A stretch of DNA of 32,385 bases from contig JAEURC010000040.1 in NCBI GenBank assembly GCA_016789025.1, positions 1-32,385 on the forward strand. Direction: 5' to 3'. A program made the translations under genes and the position numbers. A model generated the notes under the pieces. The model was not told the DNA's origin and did no database searches. It was given only the letters and a program-made list of their open reading frames with translations. Positions 7,938-15,006 of the stretch are shown in pieces. Position 1 is the first letter of the stretch. The number at the start of each line of letters is the position of its first letter. The DNA is from Anaerolineales bacterium. Its GTDB lineage: Bacteria > Chloroflexota > Anaerolineae > Anaerolineales > Villigracilaceae.

Positions 7938-9047
7938 TTATTCTGTGTAGATATGGGTTGAATAGGATTGCACATCGCCGATTATAAGCCGCAAAACAGA
8001 TTCGGCAATCCATTCAAACGGCTTGAGGGACAAATACGCGGCATCAGCCAACAGCGGATACCGAATCATCCGCGCTAGCGGTTTGCCAATGAAATCATAC
8101 ATATTTCGCAAGGGTTTGTGAACTTGCGGCGCGACCGCCAGCAATGCGAGTTCGGCGCTTTTGAAAATTTGCAGTTGCCGATTCACTTGCATCAAATGTC
8201 CGTTTGCGAGTTGCACCGTTTTTGAGCCGACGAAATTTGCATGTCCATGCGCGGCGGCGGTGGCGATGTAACAATCGGGCGGCACAGGCGGTAACTGAGC
8301 GTACAACTCGTGCATCTTGAGGATGTCGAATCTCCACGCGGAAACATAAGCCGCGAGCCAAGCCGCAATGCCAAGTCCGTGCGGGAGGGTGAGATTCGTT
8401 TCGTGATATTCAAGCAACCAAGCCGAAGCCCGAATCGCGATCAGAAACGACCAGAACGGTCCCGATGCAACAATGCCCAGAAACACAAGAAGCACGGGAA
8501 TGAAAGAATCCTCCCGAATAAAGGATGCGATAATCACATACACGATCAACACAACAGCGATCATCCACAAGCGAATGTAACTCAAAATTCTTTTGACAAA
8601 ATTCAAACGTTTGAGTTTTGGTAAATAAAGCGGAAGGAACCATACAAGCAAGATCGCAAGAGACTGGACGCCAGAAAATAAATACACGCCAAGCAAGATC
8701 GTGTACTGCAATGCCAGAAAAACTCCCGTGTAAATTCCAAGCCGAACGGCGAAGAACTTTGCAAAATGATCTGCATTCAAAAGGAGAAGAAGATAGCAAA
8801 GTACCGAATAAGCAATCAAGGTGAGAAAAAAGACCGCCGCTTCGGGAAGCATCAGCAATGCGACGTATGCTTCACGGTCTCCCGATTGCCATTCGGGTTT
8901 GATCGCTTCGACCGCCACAAACGAAAACACTGGCACAACGATCAGGAAGAGTATGTATAAAACCCTCCACCAACCGCGAACGGGAAAATCCGCTGAGCCT
9001 GACGACTCACTCACTTCATTGGGGATATTTGGGGATTCAAGACTCAT
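7938..9047 (-). CDS. Multi-pass membrane protein with a CYIATAAAHGH motif (possibly DUF6688)
   Basis: 369 residues. The first ~230 residues hold about six hydrophobic segments, for example WRVLYILFLIVVPVFSFVAV, ALLMLPEAAVFFLTLIAYSV and FIPVLLVFLGIVASGPFWSF. The C-terminal third is soluble, with PPVPPDCYIATAAAHGHANF, followed by a run ending ARMIRYPLLADAAYLSLKP. A Cys-(Y/F)-I-A-T-A motif is seen in many bacterial membrane proteins; the whole layout resembles what I recall as DUF6688, but I am not certain. No function is known to me. The ATG at 9047 has AAAGGA eight bases upstream. It is followed after 18 bases by the S10 peptidase gene, which suggests cotranscription. Confidence 0.7.
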   Translation of the reverse strand: MSLESPNIPNEVSESSGSADFPVRGWWRVLYILFLIVVPVFSFVAVEAIKPEWQSGDREAYVALLMLPEAAVFFLTLIAYSVLCYLLLLLNADHFAKFFAVRLGIYTGVFLALQYTILLGVYLFSGVQSLAILLVWFLPLYLPKLKRLNFVKRILSYIRLWMIAVVLIVYVIIASFIREDSFIPVLLVFLGIVASGPFWSFLIAIRASAWLLEYHETNLTLPHGLGIAAWLAAYVSAWRFDILKMHELYAQLPPVPPDCYIATAAAHGHANFVGSKTVQLANGHLMQVNRQLQIFKSAELALLAVAPQVHKPLRNMYDFIGKPLARMIRYPLLADAAYLSLKPFEWIAESVLRLIIGDVQSYSTHIYTE

Positions 9048-9070
9048 CGCTGATTCCTTTTAGAATCGTG

Positions 9071-9129
9071 GCGCGGGATGGCATCCCGCACGCTGGTGAA
9101 ATGGCAAAATGGCGGGATATCATCCCGCC
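9071..9129. repeat. Pair of GCGGGAT...ATCCCGC palindromes
   Basis: Two short palindromes lie 17 bases apart: GCGGGATGGCATCCCGC within 9071-9093, and GGCGGGATATCATCCCGCC at 9111-9129. The second includes the stop codon of rsmI. They are REP-like and could also act as a transcript-end hairpin. Confidence 0.8.
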
Positions 9130-9962
9130 CCACGAGACGTATCATTTTGACTCACGAGTCGGTACACGTCCTTCTTGTTCCACCCGCTTCTTTCCGACAG
9201 TTCAGCTGATATCTGCTTAGCAGATTTCTCGCCTTTCGACTCTTTTTTGAGCGCTTTCAACAACTCAGCCTCCGTCCACACTTCTCTTTCCTCTTTCGTC
9301 TTTCCTTCCACCACCAACGTAAATTCACCCCTCGCTTCTTTTGATTTGAAATATTCCACCGCCCCGCCGAGAGTTCCGCGCCAGTATTCCTCGAACATCT
9401 TGGTCATCTCGCGCGCGACACAGATGCGGCGGTCGCCGAGGATGGATAATAAATCTTCGAGAGATTCAAGAATCCGATGCGGGGATTCGAGGAAGATGAG
9501 AGTGTAGGACAAATTGGCAATTTGTCCTATGAACTTGCGGCGTTCTGTTTTTTTGTGGGGGAGATAACCGAGGTAGAGGAATGAATCTGTGGGCAAGCCA
9601 GAAACGCTCAAAGCGGCGACGGGGGCTGAGGGACCGGGAACAGGCTTCACGTCGAAACCCGAGGCGAGCGCGGCGCGGACGAGTTCGTAGCCAGGGTCAT
9701 TGATCGCGGGAGTCCCCGCATCCGAAACGAGCGCCACGTCTCCGCTGGAAAGTTTGCCGAGGATGAAATCCAGTTTGCTGAGTTTGTTGTGTTCGAAATA
9801 ACTCGTGAGTGGGGTCTCGATCTGGAAGTGTTTGAGCAAATTCCCCGTGTGACGCGTGTCCTCCGCCGCGATGAGACTCGCCTCATGCAAAATGCGAATC
9901 GCGCGCGGCGACATATCTTCGAGATTTCCGATGGGTGTTGCAACGAGATAGAGCGTGCCCAT
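9120..9962 (-). CDS. rsmI: 16S rRNA (cytidine1402-2'-O)-methyltransferase RsmI
   Basis: 280 residues, the usual RsmI length. It uses SAM to 2'-O-methylate C1402 in the decoding centre of 16S rRNA. The start is textbook: GTLYLVATPIGNLEDMSPRA, followed by AEDTRHTGNLLKHF, LVSDAGTPAINDPGYELV and PGPSAPVAALSVSGL, all family signatures. The C-terminal helical domain KQISAELSERSGWNKKDVYR is also present. The last residues (SRGAG) and the stop codon come from a palindromic repeat. ATG 9962 has no Shine-Dalgarno; a TGATACAAT box ends six bases upstream, so the mRNA is probably leaderless. The gene is divergent from the HAD gene. Confidence 0.95.
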   Translation of the reverse strand: MGTLYLVATPIGNLEDMSPRAIRILHEASLIAAEDTRHTGNLLKHFQIETPLTSYFEHNKLSKLDFILGKLSSGDVALVSDAGTPAINDPGYELVRAALASGFDVKPVPGPSAPVAALSVSGLPTDSFLYLGYLPHKKTERRKFIGQIANLSYTLIFLESPHRILESLEDLLSILGDRRICVAREMTKMFEEYWRGTLGGAVEYFKSKEARGEFTLVVEGKTKEEREVWTEAELLKALKKESKGEKSAKQISAELSERSGWNKKDVYRLVSQNDTSRGAG

Positions 9963-9968
9963 GCGACG

Positions 9969-9977
9969 ATTGTATCA
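9969..9977 (-). promoter_or_regulatory. Extended -10 promoter of rsmI
   Basis: The minus strand reads TGA-TACAAT, an extended -10 box with five of six matches, ending six bases before the rsmI ATG. No -35 is clear. It lies beside the divergent promoter of the HAD gene. Confidence 0.55.
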
Positions 9978-9986
9978 TTTTGCGAA

Positions 9987-9995
9987 TGCTATAAT
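9987..9995 (+). promoter_or_regulatory. Extended -10 promoter of the HAD phosphatase gene
   Basis: TGCTATAAT is a perfect -10 hexamer with an extended TGn. The gene has a GAGGAG Shine-Dalgarno at 10004-10009 and an ATG at 10015, so the leader is short but not absent. Confidence 0.65.
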
Positions 9996-10014
9996 ATTTG
10001 GAAGAGGAGCAAAC

Positions 10015-10671
10015 ATGATCGTCATTTCAGACATGATGGGAACGTTGACCACAGGCTCTCCGTTTTTGGGCTTGGTGGATTGGGTGAAACACAACCAGAG
10101 CAAATGGCGCGCGCGATTCTACACGGCGCGAGTGACGCCAGCCTACGTGCTTGCAAAAAATGGATTGATCGACTGGCAAGAGTGGGGACAAAAATTGATG
10201 GTCGAGAGTCTCGCGTATATCAAAAACGCGGATGAAGCGAAACTCGCGCACGCGTCGGAATGGGCGGTGGAACACAACTTATGGAAGAAACGCCGCGAAG
10301 ATGTGGTTGCGAGATTGATCAAGCATCGCGAAAATGGCGCGCAAGTGTATATTGCCAGCAGTTCGGTGGAACCGTTCATCGCTCCGTTCGCAAAACGCAT
10401 CGGCGCGGACGTGATCGGCACGCCTGTGAAGATCGTGAACGGACGCGTGATGCTGGCAGGAGAATTGGTCGCCAGTGAAAATAAGATCCAACAAGTGTTG
10501 AATCGTCTCGGCGTGAAGCGCGTAGACTTTGCCTACGGCGATACCGAACAGGATATTCCCCTGCTCGAACACGCGGATCATCCTGTGGCTGTCTACCCTG
10601 ATAAAAATTTGAAAGCGCACGCGCTTGAACGCGGATGGGAGATCATCGGAGATACGCCGAAATATGGATGA
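10015..10671 (+). CDS. HAD superfamily phosphatase-like protein with a DxM active-site variant
   Basis: 218 residues, HAD subfamily IB by layout (phosphoserine-phosphatase-like). Motif I reads VISDMMGTLT (Asp6): the nucleophile Asp is present, but the second Asp of the usual DxDGT is Met8. Motif II is YIASSS, motif III the Lys in ASENK, and motif IV YGDTEQDIPLLEHA, so the rest of the site looks intact. The Asp two residues after the nucleophile normally acts as general acid/base, so this protein may be slow, act on an unusual substrate, or not be a phosphatase. ATG 10015 follows GAGGAG at ideal spacing. It converges on the SMR gene with only four bases between stops. Confidence 0.8.
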   Translation: MIVISDMMGTLTTGSPFLGLVDWVKHNQSKWRARFYTARVTPAYVLAKNGLIDWQEWGQKLMVESLAYIKNADEAKLAHASEWAVEHNLWKKRREDVVARLIKHRENGAQVYIASSSVEPFIAPFAKRIGADVIGTPVKIVNGRVMLAGELVASENKIQQVLNRLGVKRVDFAYGDTEQDIPLLEHADHPVAVYPDKNLKAHALERGWEIIGDTPKYG

Positions 10672-10675
10672 GGAA

Positions 10676-11008
10676 TCAGTGCGCGGGGGATTTGGAAATT
10701 ACGTTGATGAAAACGATCCCCACAAGGATGAGGATGATTCCGATCACACGCGCCCAGTCCAACGTTTCGCGCCAGAGGATCATCCCTGCAATGACGGTGA
10801 GGATCAGCCCCACGCCAGACCAGATCGCATACGCCACACCGATGGGCATCACCTTCAACGCCAGTGACAACAAATAAAACGACGCGCTATAACCGATCAC
10901 GACCACAACACTGGGCATGGGTTTGGTGAATCCGTTCGAGAGTTTTAGCGCAACTGTGCCGATCACTTCGGAGAGAATGGCAAAGAAGAGAATGAGGAGG
11001 GTTTGCAT
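10676..11008 (-). CDS. Small multidrug resistance (SMR/EmrE-like) transporter
   Basis: 110 residues with four TM helices, the standard SMR size. SMR proteins work as antiparallel dimers that exchange protons for cationic drugs or guanidinium-type metabolites. The start MQTLLILFFAILSEVIGTVA places the essential membrane Glu at residue 14 (SEVIGT). The later SLALKVMPIGVAYAIWSGVG and GMILWRETLDWARVIGIILI are classic family sequence. Substrate type (Qac, Gdx or other) cannot be fixed by eye. Longer in-frame starts reaching 11158 would overlap the divergent DinB gene and lack similarity, so ATG 11008 was chosen. No Shine-Dalgarno is seen; TAAAAT ends seven bases upstream. Confidence 0.92.
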   Translation of the reverse strand: MQTLLILFFAILSEVIGTVALKLSNGFTKPMPSVVVVIGYSASFYLLSLALKVMPIGVAYAIWSGVGLILTVIAGMILWRETLDWARVIGIILILVGIVFINVISKSPAH

Positions 11009-11015
11009 GACAGTT

Positions 11016-11021
11016 ATTTTA
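11016..11021 (-). promoter_or_regulatory. Possible -10 box of the SMR gene
   Basis: TAAAAT on the minus strand ends seven bases before the SMR ATG, with no Shine-Dalgarno between. There is no TGn and no clear -35, so this is the weakest of the leaderless candidates. Confidence 0.35.
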
Positions 11022-11091
11022 CTCTGCTGTATGAAACCCTCCGCTCTTTTCCTTCGGCGGGCAAATTTCCATAAATTCTCATTTTCTGAAA

Positions 11092-11100
11092 TGCTATAAT
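11092..11100 (+). promoter_or_regulatory. Extended -10 promoter of the DinB-like gene
   Basis: TGCTATAAT, identical to the box before the HAD gene, about 40 bases upstream of the ATG at 11142. Confidence 0.6.
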
Positions 11101-11141
11101 GAATCATTGATTTGGTCATTCCAAGAAAGAGACGGTGAATC

Positions 11142-11606
11142 ATGCAACAATTTTTCACAGACTATCTAAACCTCCTGCAAGATTGCCACAACGGCATTCT
11201 CCAAGCCATTGACGGTCTCTCCTCAGAGGCGCTGGATTGGGTGCCTGGGCAGGATATGAACTCGATCAGCGTGCTGATATTTCACACGACAGGTTCAGTC
11301 CGATTTTGGATCGGCGACATAGCCGCGCAGGAATCATCCAATCGAGATCGGGATGCGGAATTTCGAGTCAAAGACGCGGGGATGGATGTTTTAAAGAAGC
11401 GACTCGCAGATAATTTGGAGTACGCACGCACTGCATTGGAAAAAATGAAGTTGGAAGATTTGGAAGCAAAGCGGACTAACCCCAGCAATGGAAATGAACT
11501 CACTGCAGGATGGGCATTGCTCCATGCACTCGAGCACGCCACGAGTCATCTGGGGCAAATTCAGATCACACGTCAATTGTGGGAGCAGAGGGGAAACAGT
11601 TCTTAA
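11142..11606 (+). CDS. DinB-like four-helix-bundle protein
   Basis: 154 residues, the usual length for the DinB/YfiT-like superfamily. These proteins bind a divalent metal with three histidines; members include mycothiol- or bacillithiol-dependent S-transferases and many of unknown role. Here the first His is in SVLIFHTTGSVRFWIGD and the H-xxx-H pair in LLHALEHATSHLGQIQITRQ. The N-terminal FFTDYLNLLQDCHNGILQAI and the LDWVPGQDMNSI loop also fit. The start has GAGACGGTGA upstream. The gene is monocistronic, with its own promoter and a strong terminator immediately after the stop. Its substrate is unknown; despite the name, there is no reason to expect a DNA-damage role. Confidence 0.85.
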   Translation: MQQFFTDYLNLLQDCHNGILQAIDGLSSEALDWVPGQDMNSISVLIFHTTGSVRFWIGDIAAQESSNRDRDAEFRVKDAGMDVLKKRLADNLEYARTALEKMKLEDLEAKRTNPSNGNELTAGWALLHALEHATSHLGQIQITRQLWEQRGNSS

Positions 11607-11610
11607 ATCA

Positions 11611-11641
11611 GAACTCGGAGATTTTGAAAGTCTCCGAGTTC
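11611..11641 (+). terminator. Intrinsic terminator after the DinB-like gene
   Basis: Stem GAACTCGGAGA / TCTCCGAGTTC with a 9-base loop, followed by TTT. It starts five bases after the stop codon, and its palindromic stem may also serve the convergent toxin operon. Confidence 0.85.
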
Positions 11642-11655
11642 TTTACAGCGAGGGG

Positions 11656-11931
11656 TTACTTTCTAAACTGGCGAATCAACTTGTCATATTCTGCATGAGA
11701 ACCGATCCAATACCAGATGATTTCATTCTCATCCTTGATACCGACGGCTCGATAATCAATCCCAACACGGGCAGAATAGATCGGACGATTCGGATGGATG
11801 GGTTTGAAACGCAGACTCGGGTGTTGTGGATTCTCCATAAAAAGACGATATGCCTGCCGCGCTTGTTTTTGAACGTCGGCAGGCAAGTCTGCAAAGGCTT
11901 TCCGAAACTTTTCGGTGGTATGAGAATTCAT
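11656..11931 (-). CDS. RelE/ParE-superfamily toxin
   Basis: 91 residues. The sequence TTEKFRKAFADLPADVQKQA, then a short NPQHPSLRFKPI segment, YSARVGIDYRAVGI and ENEIIWYWIGSHAEYDKLIR is typical of RelE/HigB-like toxins, where the basic strand and the C-terminal GxH-x-Y-D region form the mRNA-cleaving face. Its start overlaps the end of the upstream small gene by four bases (ATGA), the usual antitoxin-toxin arrangement. The product is probably a ribosome-dependent ribonuclease held inactive by its partner. The gene faces the DinB-like gene tail to tail. Confidence 0.87.
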   Translation of the reverse strand: MNSHTTEKFRKAFADLPADVQKQARQAYRLFMENPQHPSLRFKPIHPNRPIYSARVGIDYRAVGIKDENEIIWYWIGSHAEYDKLIRQFRK

Positions 11932-12143
11932 AAAGTTTCGGGGTCAAGTTTTTTCGTTTTCTTTGCCTTGTGTTCCAACAAGGCTTCGTCCGCGAGATTC
12001 GATAAAACGTCGCTGGACGCGGCAAATAATTTCGCCCAGCGTTGTTCGGAATGTAATTCTTCAAGAATCCATGCCACGAACTCGTTCTGTTCAGTGGGTG
12101 GAAGTTTTTCTATTTCAGCGAAGGCTAACTCTAACTTGGTCAT
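11928..12143 (-). CDS. Antitoxin of the RelE/ParE-type module
   Basis: 71 residues, acidic N-terminal half (MTKLELAFAEIEKLPPTEQN) and basic tail (LLEHKAKKTKKLDP). LPPTEQNEFVAWILEEL is typical of the small helical antitoxins that precede RelE-like toxins. AAGGAG lies just before the ATG at 12143, and TGCTATAAT stands about 25 bases further up. No DNA-binding domain is obvious, so autoregulation is uncertain. It overlaps the toxin gene by four bases, which fits coupled translation with antitoxin in excess. Confidence 0.85.
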   Translation of the reverse strand: MTKLELAFAEIEKLPPTEQNEFVAWILEELHSEQRWAKLFAASSDVLSNLADEALLEHKAKKTKKLDPETL

Positions 12144-12165
12144 GTTTACTCCTTGCTCATTTCAA

Positions 12166-12174
12166 ATTATAGCA
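12166..12174 (-). promoter_or_regulatory. Extended -10 promoter of the RelE-type operon
   Basis: The minus strand reads TGCTATAAT, the same nine bases as before the HAD and DinB-like genes. It gives the toxin-antitoxin pair its own promoter, separate from the ABC exporter upstream. Confidence 0.65.
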
Positions 12175-12191
12175 CTTTTGAAAAGCCGAAA

Positions 12192-14144
12192 TTAAACACG
12201 TTCTCCGCGAAACTGCGTCTCATACAACTGAGCATACAGCCCATTGAGCGCGATCAATTCGTCGTGTGTGCCACTTTCGACAATTTTTCCTCGATCCATC
12301 ACTAAAATTAGATCAGCCGCCAAAATCGTGGATAGGCGATGCGCAATGACAATGCTCGTGCGCCCAGCCATGACGCGTTTGAGGGCTTCTTGAATTAACG
12401 ATTCAGATTCGGAATCAAGGTGACTCGTCGCTTCGTCTAAAACTAAAATGCGCGGGTCTTTGAGGATGACGCGGGCGAGGGCGATGCGTTGTTTTTCGCC
12501 GCCGCTGAGACGGTAGCCGCGCTCGCCCACAATCGTGTCGTAGCCATCGGGCAGGTCCATGATGAAGTTGTGGATGTTGGCAGCGCGGGCGGCGGATTCG
12601 ATCTCGGATTGCGTCGCGTCTATTTTTGCGTAGGTCAGGTTCGTGCGGATGGTGTCGTGGAAGAGATACGTCTCCTGCGTCACCATGCCGATGGCGGACG
12701 AAAGCGATTCGAGCGTCACATCGCGCAGGTCGTGTCCGTCAATGCGGATGACTCCGTCGGTGGGGTCGTAAAGGCGCGGGATGAGATAGGTGGTCGTGGT
12801 TTTGCCCGCGCCAGAGGGACCGACGAGGGCGATCAACTGTCCAGGGTGGGCGACGAAGGAAATTCGCTCCAAAGCGACCTCCCGCGCCTGAGAGGTCGAA
12901 TCCGCCTCCCCTGAGGTTGAGGCGGCTTCGTCATCTTTTTTCTTCCCGTTACTTTTATCGACCTTATCGGTCAAAGACAAGACCGCGCCAACATCTTCGT
13001 GGCGTCCGTAGCGTTTGACATCTTTCAATAATTTGGAGGGATCAATGTGATAGTCAAACGAGACGTCCTCGAATTCAAGTTCGCCGCGCACATCACGCAG
13101 AGACATTGCGTTTTCTTTTTCGATAATATCTTGCGGCAAGTCAATGACTTCAAACACGCGCTCGAACGAAACCATGCTCGTTGAAAATTCGACGGGCGCG
13201 CCAGCGAGTCCTTGCAACGCGCTGTAGAGTTGACCGAGATACGAGCCGAACGCGACGATGGTGCCGACGGTGAACGCGCCCGCGATGACATACCAGCCGC
13301 CGAGACCATAGACGAGCGCGGTGCCGACCGCGGTGATGAGACCGAAGATGACGAAGAACGACGAGCCGACGACCGCGCGGCGGATGCCGATGTCGCGGAC
13401 ACTCGCGGCGCGTTGACGGAAGCGATTCTCCTCTTCGCGTGTGCGACCGAAAAGTTTGACGAGAAGCGCGCCGCCGATGTTGAGAGTCTCGTTCATGTGC
13501 GCGTTCATCTGCGCGTTGGTTTCCATGGCTTGACGCGCAATGTCGCGCAAAACATTTCCGAGTCGTTGTGCGGCGATGATAAACAACGGAAGGATCAAGA
13601 TGCTGATGAGGGTTAATTGCCATTGCATCGTGAGCATCACCGCGAGCAGGGCAATCGCTTCGATGAGGTTGGTGACGATGTTGACGATGGTGTTGCTGAT
13701 GGCATTCTGCGCGCCGACCACGTCGTTGTTGAGGCGAGACATCAACTCGCCCGATTTTGTGTTGGTGAAAAATCGCAATGACATGCGTTGCAGGCGCGAG
13801 AATAACGCGGAACGCAGGTCGTAAATTACTCCCTCCCCCACTGACGCGTTAAAGCGGCGTTGAAAAACGTTGACAACGCCCGTCAGCGCGGGGATCGCCA
13901 GCAATGCCACGCCAAGCCAAACGAGTCGAGTCACGTCTTTGGCGGGAATCACCACGTCAATCATGTTGCGGAAGATGAGCGGCGTAAGCAGAGACAAACC
14001 CGTCGTGAGCAAGATCGTGACGAGCATTCCCGCGATGTGCCACCAATATCCGCGCGCGTAGGCGAGGACACGCAATAAAAGTTGTTTTGTTACTTTGGGC
14101 TTTTCGTCGCCCTGCCGCATGGACATCCACCAGCCGTAGTGCAT
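12192..14144 (-). CDS. ABC exporter, fused permease and ATPase (MsbA/LmrA-like half transporter)
   Basis: 650 residues; works as a dimer to export lipids, drugs or peptides with ATP. The N-terminal half is a six-TM exporter domain starting about residue 34 (WWHIAGMLVTILLTTGLSLL). The ATPase has GPSGAGKTT (Walker A from Gly442), VTQETYLFHD (Q loop), YRLSGGEKQRIALARV (signature), ILVLDEATSHLD (Walker B with Glu) and IVIAHRLST (H loop). Between A-loop Tyr365 (VSFDYH) and ALERISF (from about 424) lies an insert of roughly 50 residues rich in K, D, S, A and E, where only a few residues are usual. Part of it is encoded by two palindromes. ATG 14144 has AGGAGT upstream; an in-frame extension to 14435 runs through repeat DNA and was rejected. 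Confidence 0.93.
   Translation of the reverse strand: MHYGWWMSMRQGDEKPKVTKQLLLRVLAYARGYWWHIAGMLVTILLTTGLSLLTPLIFRNMIDVVIPAKDVTRLVWLGVALLAIPALTGVVNVFQRRFNASVGEGVIYDLRSALFSRLQRMSLRFFTNTKSGELMSRLNNDVVGAQNAISNTIVNIVTNLIEAIALLAVMLTMQWQLTLISILILPLFIIAAQRLGNVLRDIARQAMETNAQMNAHMNETLNIGGALLVKLFGRTREEENRFRQRAASVRDIGIRRAVVGSSFFVIFGLITAVGTALVYGLGGWYVIAGAFTVGTIVAFGSYLGQLYSALQGLAGAPVEFSTSMVSFERVFEVIDLPQDIIEKENAMSLRDVRGELEFEDVSFDYHIDPSKLLKDVKRYGRHEDVGAVLSLTDKVDKSNGKKKDDEAASTSGEADSTSQAREVALERISFVAHPGQLIALVGPSGAGKTTTTYLIPRLYDPTDGVIRIDGHDLRDVTLESLSSAIGMVTQETYLFHDTIRTNLTYAKIDATQSEIESAARAANIHNFIMDLPDGYDTIVGERGYRLSGGEKQRIALARVILKDPRILVLDEATSHLDSESESLIQEALKRVMAGRTSIVIAHRLSTILAADLILVMDRGKIVESGTHDELIALNGLYAQLYETQFRGERV
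12876..12925. repeat. Two palindromes inside the ABC exporter ATPase coding region
   Basis: GACCTC..GAGGTC (12876-12897) and CCGCCTC..GAGGCGG (12902-12925) are adjacent short inverted repeats. They encode the S/A/E-rich part of an insert in the nucleotide-binding domain, which suggests a repeat that entered the reading frame in phase. Confidence 0.55.
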
Positions 14145-14172
14145 GTTTACTCCTGAGTAGTTGGTAATTGTT

Positions 14173-14215
14173 GGTCGAGTAGCCCCGAATGATTGTTGAG
14201 GGGCGTATCGAGACC
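14173..14215. repeat. GGTCGAGTAG...GTATCGAGACC palindromic element
   Basis: The ends GGTCGAGTAG and GTATCGAGACC flank a CCCC..GGGG hairpin. A related element is at 25633-25701. The rest of the gap to 14340 holds direct-repeat-like text (CTAGAGACTGGAG, found again near 22450) and no gene. Confidence 0.7.
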
Positions 14216-14340
14216 AGAGATTTGAGGCTAGAGACTGGAGACTTTTCCAGTCTATGAGAATTGGAGAATTAGAGAACTGACAGACTATAAGACTATCCAC
14301 CCAAACGCGCAACTGGATGAAAGGGGAGGTTAATGAAAAT

Positions 14341-14715
14341 CTATAGTTTATGTAATTGTAAATTGGGGATGAAATGAAAATCTTTGAGATTGAGGGTGTA
14401 CAACGGAAGGCTTTTTGAGAGCGCCGTAGCGGCAATCAACGCGTCGGGCACGCTTAGCCTATGGCTTAGAGCATATTCCTCCAATAAGGCAAGGAATATT
14501 TCTGAAATGTCAGCGTCAAGCGTTACTTGATTCAACAGCGACAAATTCTTTTTGATTTGCCCTAATTCATGTTTATCTCTGGCGCCGAAATAAAGTTCTC
14601 CCGCCGTTATTGTGGAGATCGTTAGATTGAGAAACCCAATTTCTTTCAACTCCTGAGTAATTTCAGAATTGCCTTTGTAGAATTCGATCAGGATATTGGT
14701 GTCGCAGAGGATCAT
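14341..14715 (-). CDS. vapC: VapC-like PIN-domain toxin
   Basis: 124 residues. PIN ribonucleases use a cluster of acidic residues to bind magnesium and cleave tRNA or rRNA. The pattern is clear: MILCDTNILIEF (Asp5), TITAGELYFGA (Glu40) and SVPDALIAATAL (Asp91), followed by LYTLNLKDFHFIP. The start overlaps the preceding antitoxin gene by four bases. The gene is at the edge of repeat-rich DNA beside the ABC exporter. Function as a toxin is inferred from family and gene pairing; the RNA target is unknown. Confidence 0.9.
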   Translation of the reverse strand: MILCDTNILIEFYKGNSEITQELKEIGFLNLTISTITAGELYFGARDKHELGQIKKNLSLLNQVTLDADISEIFLALLEEYALSHRLSVPDALIAATALSKSLPLYTLNLKDFHFIPNLQLHKL

Positions 14716-14939
14716 GCGCGATAGGGCCAGGCTTGCTCACGAATGGATTGAAGGCTTATGTTCCTTCCCGCCCAGAAACCAGCCATGGAAAAGAAATCAG
14801 CTTCCGCGCTAGCGTTTGATCTCTTATCGGCGGGCAGATCCTTCTCAGAGATGCTTTCGATGAAATCCAGTGATTTGAGGTAATCCAAAAGGGTTTGTGC
14901 TTTTTTCTTGTCTTTGACTCGAATAGTAATTTGTTCCAT
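14712..14939 (-). CDS. Antitoxin partner of the VapC-like toxin
   Basis: 75 residues from ATG 14939, which has AAAGG seven bases upstream; a longer in-frame start at 14963 lies in the promoter region. The sequence opens MEQITIRVKDKKKAQTLLDY, a short strand and helix, then FIESISEKDLP and a C-terminal FFSMAGFWAGRNISLQSIRE that would wrap around the toxin. This type accompanies PIN toxins in several phyla. It overlaps vapC by four bases (ATGA). Confidence 0.8.
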   Translation of the reverse strand: MEQITIRVKDKKKAQTLLDYLKSLDFIESISEKDLPADKRSNASAEADFFSMAGFWAGRNISLQSIREQAWPYRA

Positions 14940-14961
14940 GGTCAATCCTTTGGTCAAAATC

Positions 14962-14967
14962 ATTATA
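14962..14967 (-). promoter_or_regulatory. -10 box of the VapC-type operon
   Basis: A perfect TATAAT on the minus strand, 22 bases before the antitoxin ATG. No good -35 is visible. Confidence 0.55.
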
Positions 14968-15006
14968 CAATATTTTGGTTTTGACGATTAGGAAAGAATA
15001 GATTTC

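Noticed and set aside
7080..7961. A 293-codon open frame on the plus strand opposite the S10 gene
   Set aside because: It is the complement of a clearly recognised peptidase gene, contains no known motif, and has no ribosome-binding site.
11009..11158. N-terminal extension of the SMR protein
   Set aside because: It would overlap the divergent DinB-like gene and add 50 residues not seen in this 110-residue family.
14145..14435. N-terminal extension of the ABC exporter
   Set aside because: The in-frame extension runs through repeat DNA and gives no transporter-like sequence, while ATG 14144 has a good AGGAGT site.
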